Part shown: positions 1 to 8,900 of the stretch, one piece after another | Position numbering within the stretch: the first letter of the stretch is position 1 | How the letters are laid out: every line of letters begins with the position of its first letter | Source: Bryobacterales bacterium | GTDB taxonomy: Bacteria; Acidobacteriota; Terriglobia; Bryobacterales; Bryobacteraceae | NCBI GenBank assembly: GCA_003135055.1 | Contig: PLDF01000366.1 | Coordinates: 1 to 49,985 of the forward strand | Length of the DNA stretch: 49,985 bases | Direction of reading: 5' to 3' | The notes under the pieces: model-generated | What the model was told of the DNA's origin: nothing | Seen by the model: only the letters and a program-made list of their open reading frames with translations | The model's database searches: none | Made by a program: the position numbers and the translations under genes

Positions 1-284
1 CGAAGAGATTGCTCGCCCTTCATCGACTGGGCTTTTACGTTCGAGCTTTCACCTCCCAAGTCACCTCCAAGAGGCGTCGAATATGACTACACGGGCAAAC
101 AGTCAATTCCCGCGACCGGACTTTCACCGGCAAGATAAGCAGCCTTATGGGCTGCGAACGACCGTAAGGGAAGTGTTTTCCAGCAAAGGCACAAAACCAT
201 CCGGTCGCGGAACCGTAAGTGGAACGCAAGCGCGCGGACCCCTGCCACTGGCGCAGCCGCCGTCCGTGACCGATAATCGCAGCT
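1..284. other. Window-edge non-coding stretch, possibly structured RNA on minus strand
   Basis: No convincing protein is seen in either strand. Read on the minus strand the stretch contains several short stems (for example a GCAGCC/GGCTGC hairpin near 150-170) followed by a GCCGGTGAAAGTCCGGTC block near 115-135. That block resembles domain-I sequence of bacterial group II introns. If so, the intron-encoded reverse transcriptase would lie outside the window to the left. This is a pattern impression only; the GUGYG intron 5' end could not be placed. Confidence 0.25.
272..277 (+). promoter_or_regulatory. -10 box of the DACNV gene
   Basis: GATAAT ends 7 nt before the ATG at 285, so transcription would start at or within one base of the start codon. 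No Shine-Dalgarno is present and the -35 region is weak. It is one of seven such arrangements in the window. Confidence 0.45.
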
Positions 285-1421
285 ATGAAGCGCGAAGCCT
301 ACGCAGCCGCTCGAACCGTCTCCCCCAGGGTTGAGGCCTATTTTGCCCGCCATCTGGCCGAGGCTGGCACGCACGGCGAGGAGCGGCTGGCTTCGCCGCC
401 CCAGGCGGAAACGATCGAAGCCATGATTGACGCCGCGTTCTGGGCGAGCCTTCGCCGCGAGGAAGGCTATATGCCGAGGATCTCACTCGCGTTCCTCTCG
501 CCGGAAGAGGCTATTCATCCCCTCGTATTTGAGCGGCCCTTACCGCTGCTTCCAGGCCCGCTCACGCGCGTGGCGCCGGCGGTTGAGCGCCCGGGGATCC
601 ATCTGGGCGTCTGGCGCGACCAAGGCGAGCTGTATGTTTGGGGCACAACCCGCACTATTCCGAAATTGTGCTTCGTGCTCGAAGTAGCGGCGCCGGGGCT
701 GCTCGTCGTCAAGCATCACACTGGCGAGGAAACCGGCAAGTTCGTCAATCTCGCGGTGCTCGAAGGCGACCAGATCAAAATAGTGGACGAGCAGGCGCGC
801 AGCTTGCCGGACTGCCCGGCGCTGCTCACATCTCTGCTCGGGTTCGCGCCGGCCGCATGGAACCGCTCTGCAAACATACTCGTGCAACTGGCCGTCTCTA
901 TGCGCGCGCGTGGGCGCGGTGGAATCCTCCTCGTAGTTCCGGCGGTCCACGAGTCCTGGCGGGAATCGATCGTACAACCCATTCCTTATGCCGTGTCGCC
1001 GCTCTTCTCCGACCTTGCCCAACTGAGCCGCGAAACGCCGGATTCGGAGCGGCTGCGCGTCTGGCAGGAGGAGCTGGGCCGGACTATAGACTGGGTGGCC
1101 GGGTTAACCGCGGTGGACGGCGCCGTAGTGATCACCGATCGATATGAGGTGCTCGGTTTTGGCGCCAAGATCGCTCGCCGCCACGGGTGGGCGCAGGTGG
1201 AACAAGTCCGCGCGACGGAGCCGATTGAAGGCGCCGCGGCCGCGCTGGCGCATCCCGAAGAGCTTGGCGGCACGCGGCACCTTTCGGCGGCGCAATTTGT
1301 CCACGATCAGCGCGATGCCATTGCGCTGGTGGCGTCGCAGGACGGACGCTTCACCACCTTTGAATGGTCGCCCTGCGAAGCGATGGTTCTCGGGTGCAGA
1401 GTGGATGCGCTGCTGCTGTAA
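285..1421 (+). CDS. DAC-like (DACNV) sensor domain protein
   Basis: A 378-residue soluble protein with no signal peptide or membrane segment. The C-terminal third resembles the nucleotide-binding fold of diadenylate cyclases (DisA/CdaA). It has a DGA motif at D278-G279-A280 followed by a VVITDRYEVLGFGAKI-type strand, and a GTRH motif at residues 329-332. Those two motifs bind ATP and metal in true c-di-AMP synthases; there the second motif reads GTRHR, while here L333 replaces the last Arg. The N-terminal two thirds match nothing I recognise beyond the DACNV sensor family. It stands alone, convergent with the padR-like gene, so no partner effector is visible. It could be a c-di-AMP or nucleotide sensor, or a residual cyclase; the fold call is fairly safe, the activity is not. 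Confidence 0.72.
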   Translation: MKREAYAAARTVSPRVEAYFARHLAEAGTHGEERLASPPQAETIEAMIDAAFWASLRREEGYMPRISLAFLSPEEAIHPLVFERPLPLLPGPLTRVAPAVERPGIHLGVWRDQGELYVWGTTRTIPKLCFVLEVAAPGLLVVKHHTGEETGKFVNLAVLEGDQIKIVDEQARSLPDCPALLTSLLGFAPAAWNRSANILVQLAVSMRARGRGGILLVVPAVHESWRESIVQPIPYAVSPLFSDLAQLSRETPDSERLRVWQEELGRTIDWVAGLTAVDGAVVITDRYEVLGFGAKIARRHGWAQVEQVRATEPIEGAAAALAHPEELGGTRHLSAAQFVHDQRDAIALVASQDGRFTTFEWSPCEAMVLGCRVDALLL

Positions 1422-1485
1422 CTCTGTCCTGAGCCGTGTCCCAACAGGCCGCGAAGCCGGCGATGGGCCCGCCCCACGGTGAGGC

Positions 1486-1815
1486 TTACGTAGCCAGCGC
1501 GCCGGCGATAGCGAGCGAGATCTTCTCCCACTCTTCGGTCTCGCTCCGGAACTGGCGCCGTCCGGCCGCCGTCAGCTTGTAATACTTGGCGCGCCGGTTA
1601 TTCTCCGATTCGCCCCAGTACGATGCGAGCCATCCCGCCGCCTCCATGCGATGCAGCGCCGGAAACAGCGATCCCGGCTTCACCTGGAAGGTCGCGTTGG
1701 TAATCTGCCCGATGCGATGCGAGATCCCAAGCCCGTGCATCTGCTGCAAGGCCAGCGCCTTGAAAATGAGCAAGTCGAGCGTCCCTTGCAAGAGATTGGT
1801 TTGATTCGATGGCAT
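1486..1815 (-). CDS. PadR family transcriptional regulator
   Basis: 109 residues, the usual size of the short (subfamily-2) PadR proteins. The N-terminus has the family signature NLLQGTLDLLIFKAL. Helix-turn-helix residues around GISHRIGQIT and LFPALHRMEAAGWL follow, then the wing (ENNRRAKYYKLTAAGRRQ) and a C-terminal dimerisation helix. In Acidobacteria such genes usually sit next to an ADOP permease; here none follows, although a truncated ADOP fragment lies 3.5 kb away. A strong sigma70-like promoter overlaps an inverted repeat directly upstream, suggesting autorepression. The ATG lies only a few bases from the predicted transcription start. Confidence 0.9.
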   Translation of the reverse strand: MPSNQTNLLQGTLDLLIFKALALQQMHGLGISHRIGQITNATFQVKPGSLFPALHRMEAAGWLASYWGESENNRRAKYYKLTAAGRRQFRSETEEWEKISLAIAGALAT

Positions 1816-1855
1816 TCTATAGAGATTCTATAGGGGTAGACGTATAGAATGTCAA
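1814..1855 (-). promoter_or_regulatory. Promoter and putative PadR operator (three ATTCTATA boxes)
   Basis: On the minus strand TTGACA (1855-1850), a 17-bp spacer and TATAGA (1832-1827) form a near-consensus sigma70 promoter. The 8-bp boxes ATTCTATA (1850-1843) and TATAGAAT (1832-1825) form a perfect inverted repeat with a 10-bp gap, filling the spacer and the -10. A third TATAGAAT (1821-1814) repeats 11 bp further on and runs into the start codon. A repressor bound here would block polymerase. That PadR itself binds is inference. Confidence 0.7.
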
Positions 1856-2082
1856 TAGGTTGTGCGCAAACGCGCCAGCCGGTTGCCCGCCGTGCCGGCG
1901 GCATGGATTGAGCCAAGGTGGTCTGCGACAAGATGGTCTGCCAAGATGGTCCGCGCCCAGGTGGTCCGGAACCGGTCGGCGCCCCCCCCACGTCTTGAAA
2001 CGCACCTGGGCCCGGTAGATCCGTCGTCGCTCACCATTCGCCTTCCACCGCGTCCATCCTTATTGGACGCATGGCCAAATTT

Positions 2083-2567
2083 CTTGGCAGCGGCGATGCG
2101 GCGCGGGGTACGACGCTCGCCACGCGGACCATGTCTCTCGGCGAATACTGGATGACCACCGGCGCCTTCCTCCCGATTCCCTCCAAGGAGGCTTTCCAAA
2201 AGGCCTGCAGCAGCGCCGGCGCCGGAAAACATAAGCTGCTCGAAGGTCCGGGCGGCGTCGCGCTTTTGATGGTGCGTGTGTGCCTCGCATCCGGCGCTGC
2301 CGATTGGGCCGGCTACGAGCCTGTAAAGCCGTAATCGAGAAGGCCTCGGATTGAGCCCCGCTTCCCGGGATTTAAACGGCGCCGGTAGATCCGAGCCGCC
2401 CTGGGGTTGCAATCATACGCCTGCAATCATACGTCTGCCATCACACGCGACAATCGGACATCTCTCCGGCCCGCTCGGAAGAAAAAGTGCTTCGTCCAAT
2501 CCACCATCATGTGCAAACAGCGCTGACAAAACCGCGCTCGACGATTTCTGAAAGACCTCTTGAAAAA
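2083..2567. repeat. Segmental duplication, copy A (decayed)
   Basis: This stretch aligns with 3025-3563 over most of its length. Shared landmarks are GGCGAATACTGGATGACC, GGAAAACATAAGCTGCTCG, ATCGAGAA(G/A)GCCTCGGA, and a final block through TCGACGATTTCTGAAAGAC. The copies differ by many substitutions and indels. Copy A also has an internal tandem of GCAATCATACG-type units near 2408-2435. In copy B the last block is the 3' end of the CPBP protease gene, so copy A carries a detached relic of it. Confidence 0.75.
2468..2562 (-). pseudogene. Detached 3' relic of the CPBP protease gene
   Basis: Minus-strand translation gives LHMMVDWTKHFFF, identical to the last 13 residues of the intact CPBP gene at 3483-4358. 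Just upstream, FQKSSSAV is in a different frame, so a frameshift separates them. Only about 30 codons remain, with no catalytic motif apart from the final His. No protein product is expected. Confidence 0.65.
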
Positions 2568-3024
2568 CCTGGACCACTTCAGCCAGAATGGAAGGCCCAT
2601 GGCAACTCCTTTTTCTCCCACTCGACGAGATGTAGAGCGATGCCGGCGCTTCCGCGCCCTCAGCATGCAGCTGAGTCACAGAATGACTAAGACCATCCCG
2701 TCGCAGGCATTTGGCGAGGTCGGAGACGCGATCGGCATCCGGCGCAATGGGGTCCTGATATTCGAAAGCGAGGACATGTCCGGCGTGATGGGGGGCTGCT
2801 GCCTTTAAGATTGGTCTGAAAACGGCAAGAATCTGGTCCAGCGGTACGCAGAGACGCACCCCGCCGGGCCGGGAACCGATGAGAGCCACCTTCTGAATGC
2901 ATACACCCAAGCGCAGTACCAGATCCTGTTATTGCAATCGGCAGTGCCGGATGCAGGCGTCCATGGCCGCGATGTCCTGAGCGGCGAGGAGTTGTTTGTG
3001 ATGGATCTTGGGTTGAGCCGCAGT
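2568..3024. other. Gene-poor stretch between duplication copies
   Basis: A minus-strand reading of 165 codons (2413-2910) crosses from here into copy A. It has no recognisable domain, no ribosome-binding site and ends inside the duplicated debris, so I do not call it a gene. Nothing else is seen. Confidence 0.4.
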
Positions 3025-3563
3025 CTTGGTAGCGGCGAGGCGGCGATCGCGACGCGGACTACCCCTGGGCGAATACTGGATGACCGGCGGCGCCGGTCTC
3101 CCGATAACTTCCAGAGAAGCCATCAAATACGCCCTCATCGGGGCTGACGTCGGAAAACATAAGCTGCTCGCAGGTCCGGGCGGCTTCTCGCTTTTGAGGA
3201 ACTCCTTTGCAAACTATTGATAACACTCAATTGGAGCAGTGCTGGAAATCGGCCAATTTCCGCCGCCAGCGCAAGGCGAGTTCCTCCCCCGTATGGGCCC
3301 GCCACAGCGGGCACGCCGCTTCTGATTGTGCGCGCGCCGCTCGCCGACGGCGTTGCCGATCATGTCGCCTACGAGACTGTAGCAGCACAATCGAGAAAGC
3401 CTCGGAACGAGCCCCGCTTCCAGGGTTTAAGCGGCGTCCCCGGCAGATCGAGCCCGCGCCATCGGACGCGACTCCCGCCCGCTCAGAAGAAGAAGTGCTT
3501 CGTCCAATCCACCATCATGTGCAACAGCGCCGACGAAACCACACTCGACGATTTCTGAAAGAC
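3025..3563. repeat. Segmental duplication, copy B
   Basis: Partner of 2083-2567. Its right end (about 3478-3563) is the 3' end of the CPBP protease gene and so is under selection. About 125 bp near 3200-3325 have no counterpart in copy A. The left part contains short plus-strand readings with the shared peptide GKHKLLAGPGG (GKHKLLEGPGG in copy A), but no identifiable protein. Confidence 0.75.
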
Positions 3564-4358
3564 CCGCCCATACGCCAGGCCCGCAATAGTCGCCACAATC
3601 ATGTACCGCCAATTCGGCAGCGGCTGCGGCCCGTTATCCAGATGCGCGCAACCGAAAACCAGGCTCGCCCAGATCAGCGTCCGCGTCGTAGCTCCGAAGC
3701 GCTGCATCATCAGGTTCTGAATCAGCGCCCGAAACAGGATCTCCTCCGGCAGCGCCGTGCCCGCAAAGATAAGTCCCACCGCGGCAGCCATCTTTCCCGC
3801 GGGCTGAACCGGCAGATGCGGCGGCGGAATGAATCCGATCCCGACTCCCACGGCGATCAAGACTGGCGCCACTAACGCAAACCCCGCCAGCGGCAGCCAT
3901 AGGTCGCGCCATCCGCGTGGCAGGTTGAACTTCATGCCGCCAATCGGCCGGAAGCCAAGGAACAGCGTCAAGCCCAGCAGAATCGCGATGCCATAGATCA
4001 CCGTATGCAGAAACCCGTACGACGCGCGCGGCACAAACGCCACGCCCGCCGCGAACTCGATGGGCAGCCACAGCAGCAGAATCACCAGGAAATCCGCCCG
4101 TGTACCCAGTGTGTACCGGCAAAGCACCGGTGCGCACGTATACGCCAGTACCACGAGCGTCTGCGGCGCGCTCACCGCCGAAACTGCCGCCGACGCCGCC
4201 ACGAACATGGCCGTCAGCAGCAACGGCGCGGCCCAGAGCAGCGCTGGACGCTGGCGCAACTCACCCTGCAACCCGCGCTGCACCGGCGCCGCGAAGAACG
4301 CAAATATCGCCGCCAACAACGCCGCCAGAGTGGCTGTTTGCAGCGCTGTGTAGGCCAT
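3483..4358 (-). CDS. CPBP family intramembrane metalloprotease
   Basis: 291 residues with about eight hydrophobic segments. The CAAX-protease/bacteriocin-processing (ABI/CPBP) signature is complete: EEILFR (E205, E206, R210), FGCAH (H239) and HMMVD (H280). These glutamates and histidines form the membrane-embedded active site in the family. Substrates are generally unknown; roles include protein maturation and self-immunity. The gene starts 4 nt after the DUF4159 gene, suggesting one transcript. The C-terminus WTKHFFF is short after the last His. The 3' end was duplicated at 2468-2562. Confidence 0.88.
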   Translation of the reverse strand: MAYTALQTATLAALLAAIFAFFAAPVQRGLQGELRQRPALLWAAPLLLTAMFVAASAAVSAVSAPQTLVVLAYTCAPVLCRYTLGTRADFLVILLLWLPIEFAAGVAFVPRASYGFLHTVIYGIAILLGLTLFLGFRPIGGMKFNLPRGWRDLWLPLAGFALVAPVLIAVGVGIGFIPPPHLPVQPAGKMAAAVGLIFAGTALPEEILFRALIQNLMMQRFGATTRTLIWASLVFGCAHLDNGPQPLPNWRYMIVATIAGLAYGRVFQKSSSVVSSALLHMMVDWTKHFFF

Positions 4359-4362
4359 ACGC

Positions 4363-5238
4363 TCAATGCGTCATGGAGTAAACGATGTAGTTGACGCCGA
4401 TGCGAATCCCCAGCGCCGCCGATTCCGCCGGATATGTGGGCGCATCCGCCCACTCCCACGAATCGCCGACGTCGGATTGAAACGTGGCCGCCACCACCAC
4501 GCGGCCCTTATCGTCAAAGATGCCGCGCCATTTGGCCGGACACGGCTCGCACTTAAAGGTAACCCCGCGGTTCACCGATCCCTGGCTTGCCACCTGATAG
4601 CGATCGCTAAGATCGTAGACCGAATGGAAGATGCCGGCGTCGTTCGGCAGATCCACGATCTGGCGGTCCGGAAATACGCGCTTCATCGTCGTCTGGAACA
4701 CTTCCCAATCGTACTCGTTCCAGAAATCGTCGGCCATCAGGAAGCCGCCGCGCAACAGGAATTCGCGCATGGCCGCCACCTGTTTATCGGTGAGCGCCCA
4801 GTGCCCCACCTGCACCGAGTAGAGCCACGGCCAGTCGTAGACATCGCCCTCGTCGAGATTGACCGGTTGCTCCACGGACCGGACGGCCAGCCGCGTCAGC
4901 CTTCGCACCGCCTGCGAGAAATGCCGGTCGGCGCGCGGGAAGTCCTGAGTCCAGATCGAATTTCCGTTCGTCCAATCGAAACCGCCGCCGTAGCCGCGGC
5001 CAAAACCGGCGCCCATGCCGCCATAGCCGCCGCCGAACCGTCGGCCTCCGCCGCCCCGGTTGGAATTTGGGGGATACATAAGGCGCGCGAACGTCCACTC
5101 GGCTGGAACTTTGTAATCCGGCGGCAGCGGGATTTCGCCAAGCCGGTATTCGACTCCCGGAAACTCGCGAAACGGATGTTGAAACGCAAACAGCGTTCCG
5201 ATGATTGCCGCGCACGCTCCCAGGCGCCAGAGTTTCAT
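4363..5238 (-). CDS. DUF4159 domain protein, membrane-anchored or secreted
   Basis: The start at 5238 places a basic residue and a hydrophobic stretch (LWRLGACAAIIGTLFAF) at the N-terminus, so the product is exported or anchored; an upstream in-frame ATG at 5286 would bury this signal. A glycine-rich linker of about 30 residues (GGGGRRFGGGYGG) follows. The rest is the DUF4159 domain, with WPWLYSVQVGHW, GGFLMADDFW, and a C-terminal GIRIGVNYIVYSMTH. DUF4159 has a glutamine-amidotransferase-like fold and often sits near MoxR/VWA clusters, but none is seen here. Function is unknown. It precedes the CPBP protease by 4 nt. Confidence 0.82.
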   Translation of the reverse strand: MKLWRLGACAAIIGTLFAFQHPFREFPGVEYRLGEIPLPPDYKVPAEWTFARLMYPPNSNRGGGGRRFGGGYGGMGAGFGRGYGGGFDWTNGNSIWTQDFPRADRHFSQAVRRLTRLAVRSVEQPVNLDEGDVYDWPWLYSVQVGHWALTDKQVAAMREFLLRGGFLMADDFWNEYDWEVFQTTMKRVFPDRQIVDLPNDAGIFHSVYDLSDRYQVASQGSVNRGVTFKCEPCPAKWRGIFDDKGRVVVAATFQSDVGDSWEWADAPTYPAESAALGIRIGVNYIVYSMTH

Positions 5239-5288
5239 CGCTCTAGGCTGAGCATACCATTGTGGGGCGTACCCGTGGCCTGCCATAA

Positions 5289-5640
5289 GTGGGCGTTGGA
5301 ATAAGCCCTCTGCCTTCAGTTCGGGCCCAGCCTCGGCTTGAGATGCTCGGCCGCTCGCCGGGCTTCACGGCGACCGCGCTGGCGGTGATTGCCTTGGGCA
5401 TTGGCGCAAACTCCGCGGTCTTCCCGGTCGTCAACGCAGTGCTGCTCAAACCGCTGCCGTATCCCGAGGCGGATCGGCTAGTGCGTGTGATGGTGAAATC
5501 GCCGGGCGGGATGCTCGGGCTGACCTCGGTGTTGAACTTCAGTGTCTGGCGGCAAACCGCCAAGGCTTTCGACCTGATCGCCGCTTACGATGGCGGAATA
5601 ACCGATGGGCAGTTGAAGGCGGCTCATGTCGCAGCTAGCC
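5289..5640 (+). pseudogene. Truncated ADOP (MacB/FtsX-like) permease
   Basis: The reading has the hallmark N-terminus of acidobacterial ADOP permeases: MLGRSPGFTATALAVIALG, then GANSAVFPVVNAVLLKPLPY and the first periplasmic region (FSVWRQTAKAFDLIAAY). An intact homologue is about 800 residues; this one stops after roughly 110. The coding similarity ends exactly where a hairpin repeat begins at about 5640, and nothing of the permease resumes after it. The region before MLGRSPGF also looks degenerate. Confidence 0.8.
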
Positions 5641-5842
5641 TACATTCTGGTCAAGTCAGAGGTAGGACAGACGATCGATTTTTGTCGTCTGTTACCGAGG
5701 GCCTTCGGCCCGCGAAATTTCATGAAAAACCCCGTGGCGCTCAGGGAATTTCCCGATATGCGAGGTGGTTTTTCGACCCTGTCAGCCGGCCGTCCTCTAG
5801 CGCAGCATGACAGACCACGAAAGGCGATGGTCTGTCCTACCC
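5640..5842. repeat. Hairpin repeat element, long copy
   Basis: It begins with CTACATTCTGGTCAAGTC and ends with GGTCTGTCCTACC, as does the copy at 23399-23518. The left hairpin is ACAGACGA(5667-5674)/TCGTCTGT(5685-5692). The right hairpin is GACAGACCA(5809-5817)/TGGTCTGTC(5828-5836). The 115 bp between them are longer than in the other copy. It interrupts the ADOP fragment. Confidence 0.75.
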
Positions 5843-5927
5843 ATTCGAATGTGACAGCGTTGTAACACTGTGACGACACGCCGCGGCGCGGGGCCGCTGA
5901 CTCTTCCCTTGCGCTAGCGGATCGTTG

Positions 5928-5961
5928 TATAGTCCTTTTAGGCTCCGGACGACGCGAGCCT
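5928..5961 (+). promoter_or_regulatory. Promoter and leader hairpin of the formate dehydrogenase operon
   Basis: TATAGT at 5928-5933 could serve as the -10, with a poor -35. The leader then forms AGGCTC(5940-5945)/GAGCCT(5956-5961). A purine-rich GGGGGGAA stands just before the ATG at 5975. No CRP, FNR or NarL-like site was recognised. Confidence 0.4.
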
Positions 5962-5974
5962 CCACGGGGGGAAC

Positions 5975-8900
5975 ATGGACGTCAACCGCAGAGCGTTCAT
6001 CAAGGCCGGCAGCGGCGCAATCGTAGCGTCCGTGCTGGGATTCGACGTCCGGCCGGCCTACGCGCAATCGAAGGAGCTCAAGATTGCACGCACCACCGAG
6101 ACCCGGTCCACCTGCCCGTATTGTTCGGTGAGCTGCGGCGTCATCATCCACACGCTGGGCGATAAGGCCAAGAACGTGACTCCCCAGGTGATCCACGTGG
6201 AGGGCGATCCCGATCATCCCATCAACCGCGGCACGCTCTGTCCCAAAGGGTCGTCGCTGCAGCAGGACATCCTCAACGACCGGCGTCTGTTGAAGCCGCA
6301 AGTGCGCCGCGCCGGTTCCGATCGTTGGGAAGACATCGCGTGGGACCAGGCCATCGACGAGGTGGCCCGTCACATCAAGAAGACCCGCGACGAGACTTTC
6401 ATCGCCACCGACGCCCAGGGCCGCACCGTCAACCGCTGCGAGAGTATCGCCTGGAACGGCGGTTGCACCGATACCAACGAATTCAACTATCTCGTCGTCA
6501 AGTCCATGCGCAGCATGGGTCTTACTTACATAGAAAACCAGGCCAGGGTTTGACACGGGCCTACGGTCTCCAGTTTGGGGCCAACTTTTGGACGCGGGGC
6601 CATGACCAATGGCTGGATAGACATCAAGAATGCCGACGTCATGTTGATCATGGGGGGCAATCCGGCGGAGAACCATCCGTGCGGGTTCAAGTGGGCGATT
6701 GAGGCCAAGCGGCAGCGCAACGCCAAGATGATCGTGGTCGACCCGCGATTCACGCGGACCGCCGCCACCGCCGACATGTTCCTGCAAATTCGCGCCGGAG
6801 CCGACATCGCTTTTCTCGGCGGCATCATGCATTACGCCCTCGAGAACCAACGCATCAACAGGGAATATCTGGTCAACTTCACCAACGCGGCGTTCATAAT
6901 TAACAAGGGTTTCAAGCTTCCCGAGGACGGCTTGTATTCCGGCTTTGACGACGTCGCCAAGACTTACGACAAGTCTACGTGGAACTACGAGGAGGGCGGA
7001 AATCTTACGGGCAAATCGTTCGCGGCCGATGACGGGCCGGCCACCGTGGATGCCAAGGTGGACAAGCCGGCTGCGCCCGCGGCAATGCCGCCGAACGTGG
7101 CGTATGACACCTTACTCGAGCATCCCCGCAGCGTCTACCAGTTACTGAAAAAGCAGTATTCCCGCTACACGCCGGAGATGGTCGAGCGCATCACCGGCAT
7201 TCCCAAGGCCGATTTCCTGAAAGCCGCCGACCTGTTCACTTCCGTCCGCAAAGACGGCGATACGCAGAAGGTTGCAACCATCATCTACGCCGTCGGCTGG
7301 ACTCAGCACAGTTTCGGCACGCAAATCATCCGCCTGGCGGCGATGTTGCAGTTGGTGCTGGGCAACGTGGGCCGCGCCGGCGGCGGCGTCAATGCGCTCC
7401 GCGGACATTCCAATATACAAGGGGCCACCGACGTCGCCGGCATCTTCGACAATCTGCCCGGCTATCTCAAGGTTCCGAGCATAGCCGACAGTAGTTTCGA
7501 CTCCTGGATGACGCGCATCACTCCCAAGGCATCGAAGCCTGGCGAGTGGGATTCGTTCAATTACTGGTCGAATACCCCAAAATTCGCCGTGTCACTCCTC
7601 AAAGCCATGTACGGCGACGCGGCCAAAAAAGAGAACGGCTGGGCGTTCGATTATTTGCCGAAAGTGGACCGCGAGTATTCCTGGGTCCATATCTTCGACG
7701 ACATGCTCAAGGGACATGTCAAAGGATTGATCGCCTTCGGGATGAATGCAGTCGCCATCGGACCTAACTCGCAGAAGAACATCGACGCGCTGAAGAAAGC
7801 CGACTTTCTGGTGGTCTGCGATATCTATCCCGAAGAGACCAGTGACTTCTGGAAGTCTCCGGGAGTTACGCCGGAGGAGATGAAAACTATCCCGACTGAG
7901 GTTTACCGATTGCCGGGTGCGGGCTTTGCCGAGAAGGACGGCACTTTCGTGAATTCGGCGCGCTGGTTGCAATGGAAGTGGGCGGCCGTTCCGCCGCCGG
8001 GCGATGCCAAATTCGACCAGGAGATTCTGGCGCGCATCTTCCTGAGAGTCCGCGAGCTCTATCGCCAGGAGGGCGGCCAGTTCCCCGACCCGATCCTGAA
8101 TCTGTCGTGGAATTACACCGTCCCCGAAAATCCATCGCTCAGCGAAGTCGCGAAAGAACTCAATGGCCGCGCGCTGGCGGACGTCGAAGACAAACCAACC
8201 AATCAAACCATCAAATCGGGCCAGCAGTTGCCCGGTTTCTCGTGGCTCCGCGACGACGGCTCGACGCTTTCGGGCAACTGGCTCTGGTGCGGTTCCTGGA
8301 CGGAAGCCGGCGCACTTACGCAACGCCGCAATACCGACGATCCATCCGGGCTGGGCGTCTATCCTAACTGGGCATGGTCGTGGCCCATGAATCGCCGGGT
8401 GATGTACAACCGCGCTTCCTGCGATGTCTCGGGCAAGCCTTGGGACCCGGCGCGGCGGCAAGTCTGGTGGAACGAGGCGCAGAAAAAGTGGGTCGGAAAC
8501 GACGTGCCCGACTTCAAAGCCGACTCGCCACCCAAGGATCACATGGGGCCGTTCATCATGAATGCGGAGGGCGTAGGCAGGCTGTTCGCTCCGCTCGCGG
8601 CCCTCGCCGATGGGCCTTTCCCGGAATTTTACGAACCCATGGAGAGCGCGGTGCTCAACCCGCTTCATCCCCAACGCTCCGCCAATCCCGTGGTAAAGAA
8701 GTACTCCACGCCCATGGACAAGTACGCTACGCCCGGCGACGCGTTCACGGTGATCTGCACCACTTATAGGCTGACTGAGCACTATCATTACTGGACTAAG
8801 AACAATCCGATGAACGTACAGCTTGTGCCCGAGCCGTTTGTCGAGATACCCGTCGAGCTGGCCGGCAGTCTCGGCATCAACGGCGGAGACTGGGTGAAGG

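Noticed and set aside
2413..2910. 165-codon minus-strand ORF
   Set aside because: It passes out of frame through the CPBP relic in the duplicated debris, so it cannot be an old gene.
5837..6850. 337-codon minus-strand reading opposite fdnG
   Set aside because: Shadow of the real gene; no motifs, and opposite a strongly conserved coding frame. The same applies to long antisense readings at 7592-9007, 9157-10233, 34991-37210, 42398-43696 and 48648-49922.
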